Shown here: in pieces, positions 26,006-34,211 of the stretch
Layout: each line of letters begins with the position of its first letter
Position numbering within the stretch: position 1 is the first letter of the stretch
Assembly: GCA_013140455.1 (NCBI GenBank)
Contig: JABFSU010000075.1
Location: 1-53,620 of the forward strand
Source of the DNA: Nitrospira sp.
GTDB lineage: Bacteria; Nitrospirota; Nitrospiria; Nitrospirales; Nitrospiraceae
Direction of reading: 5' to 3'
Length of the DNA: 53,620 nt
The notes under the pieces: model-generated
The model's database searches: none
Told to the model about the DNA's origin: nothing
Seen by the model: only the letters and a program-made list of their open reading frames with translations
Program-made: the position numbers and the translations under genes

Positions 26006-26746
26006 ATGGTGACCAGCGGTGAGAAATTTCGGGAATATGGCTTTATAGCCTCATTCTATTTCATCGCAGTCGGAGTTCTTTATCTTTGGGGCTACTGGTC
26101 ACGCTTTGAGATCAATATATTGGAATATATTTCTTTAACTGACATCGCGAAGGTGACCCTGATTCCAATCATCTCCTCGTTTCTCGTCTTTGCATCAGGG
26201 GTGATCCTTGGGGAGTTATTGGCTGGCGAAGCACTTCCTCATGGTGGAGGAGCTAATACACCAACGGGCATTTTCCTCAATAAGCATAAGTCACTTTTAC
26301 TACAGTTGTATTTGGCAATTACGTTCGCAGTCTATTATTTTGGGTCAATTCAAAAGTGGTATATCCTCCCAATGATTATTTCTTTGCCTATAACAACAAT
26401 TCTGCGCAATCAAGGATTCCTGAAGGACTTGATTCCCCACGATGGCACTAACAGGATAACTCTCCTCCTTTTTTGTGTGCTTCCATTTTATGCATATGGT
26501 CATGGAATACTCAGCGCAGAAAAGATCATAACCGGAATTAGCTATAAGTATATTGAAGTCGAATCGAATAAACTTGACGATGTCCACAGTGATAAAGCTG
26601 ACAGGAAAGAGCATAGAACTTTGAAATTTATTGGCTTCATGAACAACTATGTTTTCTTAATGCCAGTAGAAAATAAGACCATAATAGTTGCTAAGTTCGA
26701 TAGCCTGGAGCCAATTACATTGAAAACCTATTCAAAGCCCAATTAA
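26006..26746 (+). CDS. AT-rich multi-pass membrane protein, unknown
   Basis: 246 aa. I count four or five hydrophobic segments: about 12-30, 48-70, 95-112, 118-132 and 147-165. A soluble tail of about 75 residues follows, rich in Lys, Glu and Asp (KYIEVESNKLDDVHSDKADRKEH). Codon choice is strongly A/T-ending (many ATA, TTA and AAT codons), unlike every neighbour. AGAGAGAAG precedes the ATG. No family is recognised. The composition suggests recent acquisition; there is no adjacent partner gene. Confidence 0.65.
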   Translation: MVTSGEKFREYGFIASFYFIAVGVLYLWGYWSRFEINILEYISLTDIAKVTLIPIISSFLVFASGVILGELLAGEALPHGGGANTPTGIFLNKHKSLLLQLYLAITFAVYYFGSIQKWYILPMIISLPITTILRNQGFLKDLIPHDGTNRITLLLFCVLPFYAYGHGILSAEKIITGISYKYIEVESNKLDDVHSDKADRKEHRTLKFIGFMNNYVFLMPVENKTIIVAKFDSLEPITLKTYSKPN

Positions 26747-26790
26747 TATCGCTCATCAATAAGAATACTTCTATAGACAGCTTTTCCTCT

Positions 26791-29403
26791 TCATTCTTCT
26801 CTTAACCCCTCTACCACCGGCTGTTGCGCCGCCCAGCGAGCAGGGAAATAGCCGGCAACCAGCGTCGCAACCGCCGCCAGACCGACGGCTTGGGCTAGGG
26901 CACCGAAGGGAAGGATCATCTGAATCGTCCAGCCGAAGGACTGCTTGTTGATCACTTTGATCAGCAGCAATGACAGCAGCCCGCCGCCGACTAGCCCCAG
27001 CGCGATGCCAACCACACCCAGATAGGCCGCTTCCCACAAGACCAACTGTCTGATTTGCCCCTCACTGCCGCCGATGGCGCGCAGCGTGGCAAACTCTCTG
27101 CGCCGTTCCAGCACCGAGGTCACCAGTGTGTTCACGATGCCGAGCATGGCGATGATCACGGCGATCGCTTCGAGCACGTAGGTCAGGAGGAACGTCCGGT
27201 CGAAGATGTCAAGAATCTCCTTCCTCAACTCGCCGTTGCTGATGATCAGCGGTGGAAGCGTCCGATCCTGCGCTTGCTCCAATCCGCCGGCTATCGCCTG
27301 CCGGACCTGCTCCCTATCCGCCCCGTCGTTCAGATAGATCGGAAAGACCGTCACGAGTTCATCCTGCCAGAGCGACTGATAGAGCCCTCGATCCATGACC
27401 AGCTTCCCGCCGTCGGTGGCATAGTCGTAGAACACCCCTACGACCGGAAATGATTTCGCTCCTTGCCGCGTCATGATCTCCAACGATTGGCCTTCGCGAA
27501 TGCCGAGCCGGTTGGCCAACACTTCGGATACGACAACCCCGCCACTGTCGACGGCCTGGTTCAAGAGATCGGTGGAGTTCCCCTGCCGGACGAGATACTG
27601 ACTGCGCCTGGCATGGAGGCGCAGATCGCGTGAGACAATCGCCACACGCTGCCCCTTCACCTCAACCCGCACATCCCGATAGGTATCCACCTCCGCCACG
27701 CCGGGGATGGTAGTCAGCACATCGCGCCAGCCCGCCGGGAGGCTCTTCGCGCCGCTCCCGCTATTCGCTTCCCGCAGCCAGGTCGAGGGAGCCACGACGA
27801 TGTCGGCGATCACGGTCTCGTTGATCCAGACTTCGACCGTGTGCCGGAAACTGCGCACCATGATGAGCACGCCGATCATGATCGCCAGCCCCACCATCAG
27901 CGCCGAGACCGTCACGCCGTTCCGGCCTGGGTTTCTGGCCGCATGCTCCACCGCGATCTCTCGCATCGCGCCCTGAATACCGGCGGGTCGTTCGCCTTGT
28001 AACGTCCGTTTTTTCCAACCAGTAATACAGAATGGCGCAAGGCAGGACAGCCCGGCCAATAAACAGAATGTGGCGAGATAGCCCAGAATCGGCACGCCGC
28101 CCAGCGGTCCGGCAAAGGCAAGCAGCCCGGCCAAAACGAGCAACCCGATCCCGCCAGCCGCCAATCCCCCTACCCGCAGTTGTCGGCTGCTCTCGTAATC
28201 GCCGGGAGCCAACGCTCGCACGGTAGCGGTGCGGCTGGCATCCAGGCTCGGTCCGATCGCTCCGATCATGGAGACGAGACAGCCGATGAGAATCCCTTCA
28301 ACGGACGCCTGCCAGAGTTCCGCTGAGTCGAACCAGGATGCAGAACCTTGACTCACCGGGGTATAGAGATCCGAGATCGTCCGGCTGACCAATGTGACTA
28401 ACTTCTGTGCCAGCAGGATGCCGCCCACGCTCCCGACGATCCCGCCCAGCAGCCCGAATAAGACTGCCTCAGCGAGAAACAGCCAGGCCACACGCGACTC
28501 CGTCATGCCGATCGCGCGGTAGATGCCGATCTCGCGTCGGCGCTGCGCCACAGCGAACGCCATCGTGTTGTAGATGAGAAACATGCCGACGAGCAGCCCG
28601 ACCCAGCTCAAGACCGTGAGGTTCAACCGGAATGCCCGTACCATCTGCTCGACCTGACGCGTCCGGCTCGCCGGCCGCTCGACCGCGACATGCGGCGGCA
28701 CGACTGCGCGCACGGCCTGCGCCGCTGCTTCAATTTCGACCTCAGGGCTTGTCACCAGATCGATCCGGTCCAGCTTCCCGACCATGCCAAAGAGGACTTG
28801 GGCAGCGGCAATGTCCATGATCGCCACATGATCCCAGGATGAGACCCGGTCGGATCGGTCCTGAATCACGCCCGCAATCCGCGCTTGCACCTGCCGAGCC
28901 CCGACTTGGAGCTGGATCGTACTCCCCCGCTCAAGGTGCCACTCAGCCGCCAACTTTCTTCCAAGGTAGAGGCTGTCGGCTTTCAATAAGTCAGCGAGGG
29001 GATTGTCATCCTGCCCCTGCATTACTCGAAAACCGCGGGAGTCAAACTCCGCCAGCAGATCCAGACCGATCACTTGCAGCGCCCCACCCGGTTGCCCGGC
29101 ATCGAGCCGCACCGCCGTCTGCACGATTACCGGTGCTGCAGAAGCCAAGCCCGGTACTTCCCGCACCTTCACGATCAGTTGTTCATCCAGCCCGAAGTCT
29201 CCACCTGACACTTCTAAGGTGGTCGGACCGGCGACAGTGAGCACTGCCTGTTCAAATGAATGCAGCACCTCCACATTGGCCGTCCGCACCGCTACCGAAG
29301 CAGCCACCCCCAGCGCCACACCCACAATAGTGAGCCCGGTCCTGAAGGGCCTCTGGGTCATGTGGGACAAGAGCAGAAGCGCGATGACCTTCAGCCACGC
29401 CAT
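26791..29403 (-). CDS. FtsX-type ABC transporter permease (YbbP-like)
   Basis: 870 aa from ATG 29403 (MAWLKVIALLLLSHM); an in-frame start at 29475 adds a Cys-rich stretch with no membrane logic. It has an N-terminal anchor (RTGLTIVGVALGVAASVAV), a large periplasmic domain, a three-helix FtsX core (about 255-390), a central pair of helices, a second periplasmic domain, and a second FtsX core at the C-terminus (about 745-860). This double-FtsX layout matches YbbP-type exporters. Its likely ATPase is encoded at 30769-31467, separated by a luxR-like gene and a pyrD-like gene. Confidence 0.85.
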   Translation of the reverse strand: MAWLKVIALLLLSHMTQRPFRTGLTIVGVALGVAASVAVRTANVEVLHSFEQAVLTVAGPTTLEVSGGDFGLDEQLIVKVREVPGLASAAPVIVQTAVRLDAGQPGGALQVIGLDLLAEFDSRGFRVMQGQDDNPLADLLKADSLYLGRKLAAEWHLERGSTIQLQVGARQVQARIAGVIQDRSDRVSSWDHVAIMDIAAAQVLFGMVGKLDRIDLVTSPEVEIEAAAQAVRAVVPPHVAVERPASRTRQVEQMVRAFRLNLTVLSWVGLLVGMFLIYNTMAFAVAQRRREIGIYRAIGMTESRVAWLFLAEAVLFGLLGGIVGSVGGILLAQKLVTLVSRTISDLYTPVSQGSASWFDSAELWQASVEGILIGCLVSMIGAIGPSLDASRTATVRALAPGDYESSRQLRVGGLAAGGIGLLVLAGLLAFAGPLGGVPILGYLATFCLLAGLSCLAPFCITGWKKRTLQGERPAGIQGAMREIAVEHAARNPGRNGVTVSALMVGLAIMIGVLIMVRSFRHTVEVWINETVIADIVVAPSTWLREANSGSGAKSLPAGWRDVLTTIPGVAEVDTYRDVRVEVKGQRVAIVSRDLRLHARRSQYLVRQGNSTDLLNQAVDSGGVVVSEVLANRLGIREGQSLEIMTRQGAKSFPVVGVFYDYATDGGKLVMDRGLYQSLWQDELVTVFPIYLNDGADREQVRQAIAGGLEQAQDRTLPPLIISNGELRKEILDIFDRTFLLTYVLEAIAVIIAMLGIVNTLVTSVLERRREFATLRAIGGSEGQIRQLVLWEAAYLGVVGIALGLVGGGLLSLLLIKVINKQSFGWTIQMILPFGALAQAVGLAAVATLVAGYFPARWAAQQPVVEGLREE

Positions 29404-29512
29404 CTTAAGGCTCCCGGCGGTGAACACATAACAGACACCTACGTAGCAATGCGGTGATTGGGAATACCTGCACACACGAAGGATTTACGGGCTGCACAGA
29501 ATGGCCGTTTCG

Positions 29513-29541
29513 TTTACAGGTCGCCGACCCTTTGCTAGATT
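29513..29541 (+). promoter_or_regulatory. Probable promoter of the LuxR-type gene
   Basis: TTTACA at 29513-29518, a 17-nt spacer, and TAGATT at 29536-29541. The gene starts 30 nt downstream with GGGAG before the ATG. Confidence 0.55.
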
Positions 29542-29570
29542 GACGAAGAACATTTGATCGGGAGTCACAC

Positions 29571-29840
29571 ATGGCACGTAGTCGAGGGAACAACGCACTT
29601 CAGATAGACCGGAGCCCGAAGGCCGAGTTCTCCATTACCCCTCGGCAACGGGAAATTCTCAAGATGGTCGCCCTGGGCCATACGAATCGGGAAATTGGGG
29701 AGTCCCTGGCCATCAGCATCCGCACCGTCGAGGTGCATCGCTTCAATCTGATGCGGCGGCTGAATGTCCGGAACGTGGCGCAGTTACTTCGCCAGGGCCT
29801 TCAGCAGGGATTACTGCCTCGCAACTTCGGCCTCAAGTAG
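29571..29840 (+). CDS. Stand-alone LuxR-type HTH regulator
   Basis: 89 aa, essentially one DNA-binding domain. The LuxR/GerE helix-turn-helix spans about residues 22-80: ITPRQREILKMVALGHTNRE, IGESLAISIRTVEVHR and NLMRRLNVRNVAQL. There is no receiver, autoinducer-binding or PAS domain. It may work as a constitutive or partner-controlled regulator of the flanking ABC and pyrD-like genes (inference from position). GGGAG precedes the ATG. Its stop is 2 nt from the convergent pyrD-like stop. Confidence 0.85.
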   Translation: MARSRGNNALQIDRSPKAEFSITPRQREILKMVALGHTNREIGESLAISIRTVEVHRFNLMRRLNVRNVAQLLRQGLQQGLLPRNFGLK

Positions 29841-29842
29841 CG

Positions 29843-30772
29843 TCAGAGTTCTTTGACCTTCCCCTTACAATCCGCAATCGATCCGTAGCCTTTCTTCTTC
29901 AGCTGCGCCGCGAGTTCCGTTTCCAACCGTCCGAAGGCTCCCAGCCCCTCTTCAACCAGAACGGTGCCGACCTGCACCGCCGAGGCTCCGCAGAGGAAGT
30001 GCTCGAAGGCATCGACCCCGTTCATGACGCCGCCGGTGCCGATAATGGGAATCTTTCCCTGAAAGATTTTGTAGAAGGCGCGCACGTTCGCGAGCGCCAC
30101 GGCCTTGATGATAGTGCCGCCCAACCCGCCAAATCCGCCCTTCGGCTTGATCACGACTTCTTCACGGTCCGGGTCCACCACCAGCCCGTTGCCGACCGAA
30201 TTAATCATATTGAGAAAGTCGACCTCGCAACGGCCGATCACCTTGCCCATGACCTCATGGTGCGCCGGATCGAAATAAGGCGGCAGCTTCACGCCCATCG
30301 GAACGGTGATGACCTTGCGCACCCGCTTGAGCAAGCGTTCGGACGCTTCCGGGTCATAACCGATCTGCGGCTTGCCGGGAATATTCGGGCAGGAGAGATT
30401 CACTTCGATCAAGTCGGGCTTCGCCGCGTTGATCGTGGCCGCGATCGTCGGGAAATCGTCTTCGCACAGTCCCGCCACACTCGCGATCACCGGCTTGCCG
30501 AACTGCTTCAATTCAGGAATGAGTTCGGCATAGGCCCGATAGCCGAGGTTGGGCAATCCCATCGAGTTGATCGAGCCGCCGGGGAATCCGTAATAGCGAG
30601 GCTCCGGATTACCCTGGCGCGCCTCGACGGTCATCGACTTGGTGACAATGGCTCCCGCGCGGGACCTGCCCAGCGCCACCAGTTCGTCACGCGTCACACA
30701 CAGCGCACCCGCTGCGTTCATAAAACAGCTGGGAAACTTCACCCCTGCGATCGTCGTGGAAAGATCGGTCAT
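29843..30772 (-). CDS. pyrD: Class 1A-type dihydroorotate dehydrogenase
   Basis: 309 aa from ATG 30772. It has a TIM-barrel FMN oxidoreductase sequence with the class 1A signature: NLSCPN with catalytic Cys128, PGKPQIGYD, GVKLPPYFD, INSVGNGL, VIKPKGGFGGLGG, ALANVRAFY, and IIGTGGVMNGVDAFEHFLCGA. These track the Lactococcus type A enzyme, which passes electrons from dihydroorotate to fumarate. Class 2 (quinone-linked) would carry Ser at the base position and a membrane-binding N-terminus, absent here. Its ATG overlaps the stop of the upstream ABC ATPase gene (ATGA). Confidence 0.85.
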   Translation of the reverse strand: MTDLSTTIAGVKFPSCFMNAAGALCVTRDELVALGRSRAGAIVTKSMTVEARQGNPEPRYYGFPGGSINSMGLPNLGYRAYAELIPELKQFGKPVIASVAGLCEDDFPTIAATINAAKPDLIEVNLSCPNIPGKPQIGYDPEASERLLKRVRKVITVPMGVKLPPYFDPAHHEVMGKVIGRCEVDFLNMINSVGNGLVVDPDREEVVIKPKGGFGGLGGTIIKAVALANVRAFYKIFQGKIPIIGTGGVMNGVDAFEHFLCGASAVQVGTVLVEEGLGAFGRLETELAAQLKKKGYGSIADCKGKVKEL

Positions 30773-31467
30773 GCTACCCCCGTTAAGGCCGGCGACGGCG
30801 CGCGCGAAACAAGCCGCCCATCCTGCATCGTCCAGATATAGTCGGCGCATTGCGCGGCCGTCTGGCTATGCGTCACCAGCAAGACGGTGACGTCGCCTGC
30901 TTTCGTCAGTGATCGAATCAACGTCATGATCTCTGTTCCTTGATGCGAATCGAGGTTCCCGGTCGGTTCATCAGCCAGCAGTAATTTCGGCCGGTGCGCA
31001 AGCGCCCGGGCGATCGCGATCCGCTGTTGCTCGCCGCCCGATAGTTCTCCGGGACGGTGATGCTTCCGGTGACCCATATGGACCAGCTCCAACACTTCCT
31101 CGACCCGTTGTGCGACGGACCGACCGCCGTCTCCACGCAACATCAATGGCAGCGCCACATTCTCCAGGGCCGTCAGCCCTGGGACCAAGTGAAAGGCTTG
31201 AAACACAATCCCGATCAACTCCCGCCGCGCCATCGTCCAATCGTTACTGGCAAATGTGGTGGTCGCCCGCCCGTCGAGATAGAACTCTCCGGATGAAGGC
31301 CGATCGAGTCCTCCCACCAGATTCAGCAACGTACTCTTCCCGCATCCGCTGGGCCCGACGAACGCGCAGAACTCGCCGCGGCCGACATCGAGACTCACCT
31401 CATGCAACGCCGCCACAGCGGCCTCGCCACGCTCATAGGTCTTGGACAACTGGACCAGCTTTACCAT
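30769..31467 (-). CDS. ABC transporter ATPase (YbbA/LolD-like)
   Basis: 232 aa from ATG 31467 ([18 protein letters not shown]). Walker A is GPSGCGKST, the signature is LSGGEQQR, Walker B is [12 protein letters not shown], and VTHSQ is the switch His. This is the MacB/LolD/YbbA group that pairs with FtsX-type permeases. The likely permease is at 26791-29403. It overlaps the next gene (pyrD-like) by 4 nt. The in-frame extension upstream to 31593 lacks similarity. Confidence 0.88.
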   Translation of the reverse strand: MVKLVQLSKTYERGEAAVAALHEVSLDVGRGEFCAFVGPSGCGKSTLLNLVGGLDRPSSGEFYLDGRATTTFASNDWTMARRELIGIVFQAFHLVPGLTALENVALPLMLRGDGGRSVAQRVEEVLELVHMGHRKHHRPGELSGGEQQRIAIARALAHRPKLLLADEPTGNLDSHQGTEIMTLIRSLTKAGDVTVLLVTHSQTAAQCADYIWTMQDGRLVSRAPSPALTGVA

Positions 31468-31610
31468 GTCCCCGGGAAACCTCAGTTTCTGTGATTCCTG
31501 GTGCAACGGTCGTCCTCGTATAACACAACCATTTAGAGCCCCACAACCTTGACAGTCGACCGCTCCTCGCCTACAACCTGCCGCATCTCCCATGTCTTGA
31601 GGGGTAACAC

Positions 31611-32429
31611 GTGACGGGATCGTGGCCTCAGAAACTGCCGGGTCTGATACGGCACAGCGTCCGGTTTTTCCTGCCCGCTGACTGCGCCGCCTGTGGAGTA
31701 CCGCTCACGACCGATCCCGTTCCGTTGTTTTGTACGACCTGTTGGGAAACTATCGCTCCGCTCAGGCTGGCTCGCTGCTCGCAATGCGACCGTCCGTTGC
31801 CCTCGCCCGTCGCACTCACCTACAGCCCCACCCATCGCTGCCACCGCTGTACGGTTCGCCCTCCCGCCTATGCAAAAGCCTGGACGCTCTATCCCTATCT
31901 GCCGCCTTTGCAGGACGCCATCTGCCTGTTCAAGTACCGGGGGAAAGTGTCGCTGGCCAAGCCGCTGGGACGCTTAATGCTCAAGGCTCTCCCTGCTTCG
32001 CTGGATATAGACCTCGTCATTCCCGTCCCGTTGCATCCGACCCGCTTGAGAGAGCGTGAATTCAACCAATCGCTGCTGCTCGCCGACCAGGTAGCCAAAC
32101 ATGTCGGCCGCCCGCTCTCATTCACCAATCTCGTTCGCACCGCACCGTCAGAACCTCAAAGCACCTTGTCGCGCAAAGAACGACTGAAAAATCTCCGCCG
32201 GGCCTTTGCCGTCCGCCACCCGGAGTCGATCGCGCAGAAACGCATTCTGCTCATCGACGATGTCTTTACGACTGGCACGACCGTAAACGAATGTGCCAAG
32301 GTGCTGCGAAAAGCCGGAGCAGAAGCCGTCTTCGTCCTCACACTGGCACGAACGATCGAATCGAGTGTCGTGCCTGACCGAATCCTGGCCCAACGCGCCA
32401 ACGGTCTACTCGGAGTCTTGAGAGGATAG
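31611..32429 (+). CDS. ComF family phosphoribosyltransferase-like protein
   Basis: 272 aa from GTG 31611, with GAGGGG 7 nt upstream. An N-terminal double-zinc motif (C25AAC28, later CTTCW and CSQC, then CHRC) is followed by a type I phosphoribosyltransferase fold with PRPP loop ILLIDDVFTTGTT near 222-234. ComF proteins act in DNA uptake in competent bacteria, though many family members have no assigned reaction. It is divergent from the ABC ATPase and ends 2 nt before the FmdB-type gene. Confidence 0.88.
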   Translation: MTGSWPQKLPGLIRHSVRFFLPADCAACGVPLTTDPVPLFCTTCWETIAPLRLARCSQCDRPLPSPVALTYSPTHRCHRCTVRPPAYAKAWTLYPYLPPLQDAICLFKYRGKVSLAKPLGRLMLKALPASLDIDLVIPVPLHPTRLREREFNQSLLLADQVAKHVGRPLSFTNLVRTAPSEPQSTLSRKERLKNLRRAFAVRHPESIAQKRILLIDDVFTTGTTVNECAKVLRKAGAEAVFVLTLARTIESSVVPDRILAQRANGLLGVLRG

Positions 32430-32431
32430 CC

Positions 32432-32776
32432 ATGCCGATCTATGAGTACCTCTGCCGCAATTGTCGCAAGCGGAGCACTTTGCTTGTGCTGAGTCTGTCC
32501 AGTTCGACCGCGCCGGTCTGCAAACAGTGTGGGAGCCAGTCTATGGACCGTCTCCTGTCCCGATTCTCCTCCCCCAAGTCCGAGGAGGCTCGGCTTGAAT
32601 CCCTTTCAGCCCCAGACAACCTCGATGGGCTGGATGAAAATGATCCGGAGTCAGTATCCCGCTTTATGAAGCACATGGGGGATGAGATGGGTGAGGATGT
32701 CGAACAGGATGTCGAGGCCATGATGGATTCGGCCGATAGCGGGGCCTCCGATGACGGTAGCACTGACAGTCTATGA
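32432..32776 (+). CDS. FmdB-type zinc-ribbon protein
   Basis: 114 aa. The N-terminal MPIYEYLCRNCRK and the second knuckle VCKQCGS make the CxxC...CxxC zinc ribbon of the FmdB family. The rest is an acidic, probably disordered tail (ENDPESVSRFMKHMGDEMGE and an Asp/Glu/Ser-rich end). The family is called regulatory, but its targets are mostly unknown. It is probably co-transcribed with comF. Confidence 0.85.
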   Translation: MPIYEYLCRNCRKRSTLLVLSLSSSTAPVCKQCGSQSMDRLLSRFSSPKSEEARLESLSAPDNLDGLDENDPESVSRFMKHMGDEMGEDVEQDVEAMMDSADSGASDDGSTDSL

Positions 32777-32789
32777 CAGGCATTGTCAT
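32773..32789. promoter_or_regulatory. Possible operator palindrome
   Basis: ATGACA-GGCAT-TGTCAT is a 6-bp inverted repeat with a 5-nt centre. It overlaps the end of the FmdB-type gene and lies 10 nt upstream of the -35 box at 32800. It could bind a regulator of the downstream genes or be part of a weak terminator (TATTTTT follows). Confidence 0.35.
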
Positions 32790-32799
32790 GTATTTTTAC

Positions 32800-32827
32800 T
32801 TGACAATCCGCCCTCACTCTCTAAAAT
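32800..32827 (+). promoter_or_regulatory. Probable promoter of HTH-mraZ genes
   Basis: TTGACA at 32800-32805, a 16-nt spacer, and TAAAAT at 32822-32827. The HTH gene begins 56 nt downstream of the -10. Confidence 0.6.
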
Positions 32828-32883
32828 GGCCCTTACCTTCTGGAGTCTTATGAAAAACAGACCTTCTCAGAACAGGTGGGACA

Positions 32884-33081
32884 ATGGGGACAGCCCCGAA
32901 GAGCGAATTGATGACGGTGTCGGAGACGTGTCTGTACCTGAAGATTACGACCCGCACCCTCTATCGCTATATACAGAACAGACAGATTCCAGCCTTCAAG
33001 CTTGGGAAAGAATGGCGATTCGTTCGTTCGGATCTGGAACAGTGGATCCGCGACCGGACCAGAACCGCCCTCCCGTCATAA
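32884..33081 (+). CDS. Excisionase-type helix-turn-helix protein
   Basis: 65 aa, nearly all one HTH_17/MerR-like winged domain: LMTVSETCLYLKITTRTLYR, YIQNRQIPAFKLGKEWRF and a SDLEQWIRD tail. The family includes phage excisionases and small chromosomal regulators; no integrase gene is near, so a regulator is more likely. GGTGG precedes the ATG. mraZ starts 14 nt after its stop, which suggests one transcript. Confidence 0.82.
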   Translation: MGTAPKSELMTVSETCLYLKITTRTLYRYIQNRQIPAFKLGKEWRFVRSDLEQWIRDRTRTALPS

Positions 33082-33095
33082 ATTAGGATCGATCT

Positions 33096-33536
33096 ATGTT
33101 CGCTGGCGAGTATCTCTGCAAAGTCGATGAGAAGGGGCGTTTCATCGTGCCCTCTCCGATCCGCGAGCAGATCGAAGCCGACGGCCAGGCTGTCACGTTC
33201 CTCAAAGGCCCGGAACAATCCCTCCTCATCTATTCATTGAAGGAATGGGAAAAGGTCTTGGACCGGACCAAGACGACGCTCGACGAAGACCAGAGCCGTC
33301 TCTTTATGCACTTTGTCGTTTCCGAGGCAGGCACGTCAGAAATCGACAAGACCGGCCGCATCCTCATTCCTGGCCGTTTGCGGAAACAGATCCCCTTGGA
33401 TGAAGATCTCGAAATTATTCTGGTCGGGATGTATCACCGGATGGAAGTTTGGAATCCCAGCGAGTGGCGCCGCTACATTGCCCGCACCGAAGACCGCTAC
33501 GAACAGAACATGTCGAAGATTCAGAACCTCCTATAA
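33096..33536 (+). CDS. mraZ: MraZ transcriptional regulator
   Basis: 146 aa with two SpoVT/AbrB-like half-repeats: MFAGEYLCKVDEKGRFIVPS (about 1-45) and SEIDKTGRILIPGRLRKQI (about 80-125). MraZ normally binds repeats in its own promoter and controls the division and cell wall (dcw) cluster. Here the next gene is rusA-like, not rsmH/ftsL, so it is not at the usual locus. I did not see the typical GTGGG repeat array upstream. Confidence 0.88.
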   Translation: MFAGEYLCKVDEKGRFIVPSPIREQIEADGQAVTFLKGPEQSLLIYSLKEWEKVLDRTKTTLDEDQSRLFMHFVVSEAGTSEIDKTGRILIPGRLRKQIPLDEDLEIILVGMYHRMEVWNPSEWRRYIARTEDRYEQNMSKIQNLL

Positions 33537-33545
33537 GTTCGCTCC

Positions 33546-34118
33546 ATGCCTGCCGGACGACGTCGCACAGGCTCCCATCATACCAAAGTCCCCGTTCGCG
33601 TTGTCTCCTATCGAACGACGGCCAAAGCTAAACCACTATCGAAGCAACCGTCTGAACCCAATCTACACCCAGCCGTTAGACCGTCACGTCCCCAAGCGCC
33701 ACTTCATATCCCTGCGCCCGCTGCAGTCGTCACCGCTGAATCCATCGACATCACGCTGCCGGTTCCTCCCAGCATCAATCATCAGTACGCCACGGTCCAG
33801 GGCCGTCGGGTCCTGTCTTCGGCCGGCCGAACCTATAAGCAGCATGTCGGCCAACAGCTCTGGCTGGCCTTGTCGCAATCCCCCCACAAACGAGCTCTGA
33901 TGCATCGGATTCAATCGGAACCCCTGGCCCTCTCCATCCGCTTTTATTTCACCTCACCACTCCGCCGTGATGTCGATGGCGGGCTCAAAATTGCCCAGGA
34001 CGCCCTCTGTGAGGGAATCGGCCTCAATGACAATCGTATTGTGGAAACACATCTCTATAAGGATGTCGATCGAACCAATCCCCGCATCCGGATTTCCCTC
34101 TCCCCAGCCGCCCCATAG
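33546..34118 (+). CDS. RusA-like Holliday junction resolvase
   Basis: 190 aa, longer than the usual 120. The RusA domain lies in the C-terminal half: LPVPPSINHQYATVQGRRVL opens it, and RRDVDGGLKIAQDAL with LNDNRIVETHLYK supplies the acidic metal ligands and Lys. The first 65 residues are a Pro/Lys/Arg-rich, probably disordered extension, so the true start might be internal. RusA enzymes are often of prophage origin, but no phage genes flank it. It starts 9 nt after mraZ. Confidence 0.78.
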   Translation: MPAGRRRTGSHHTKVPVRVVSYRTTAKAKPLSKQPSEPNLHPAVRPSRPQAPLHIPAPAAVVTAESIDITLPVPPSINHQYATVQGRRVLSSAGRTYKQHVGQQLWLALSQSPHKRALMHRIQSEPLALSIRFYFTSPLRRDVDGGLKIAQDALCEGIGLNDNRIVETHLYKDVDRTNPRIRISLSPAAP

Positions 34119-34211
34119 CAATCCCAATACATCCAGCAGCCCTCTTTAGATTCCGACACACTCGACCGATAAGGGTGTGAACTCTTTTAACTATTTACCT
34201 TGTCCGTAGCC

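Noticed and set aside
32884-34118. Prophage remnant suggested by the excisionase-like HTH and rusA-like genes
   Set aside because: No integrase, structural phage genes or attachment repeats, and base composition equals the neighbours; mraZ lies between them.
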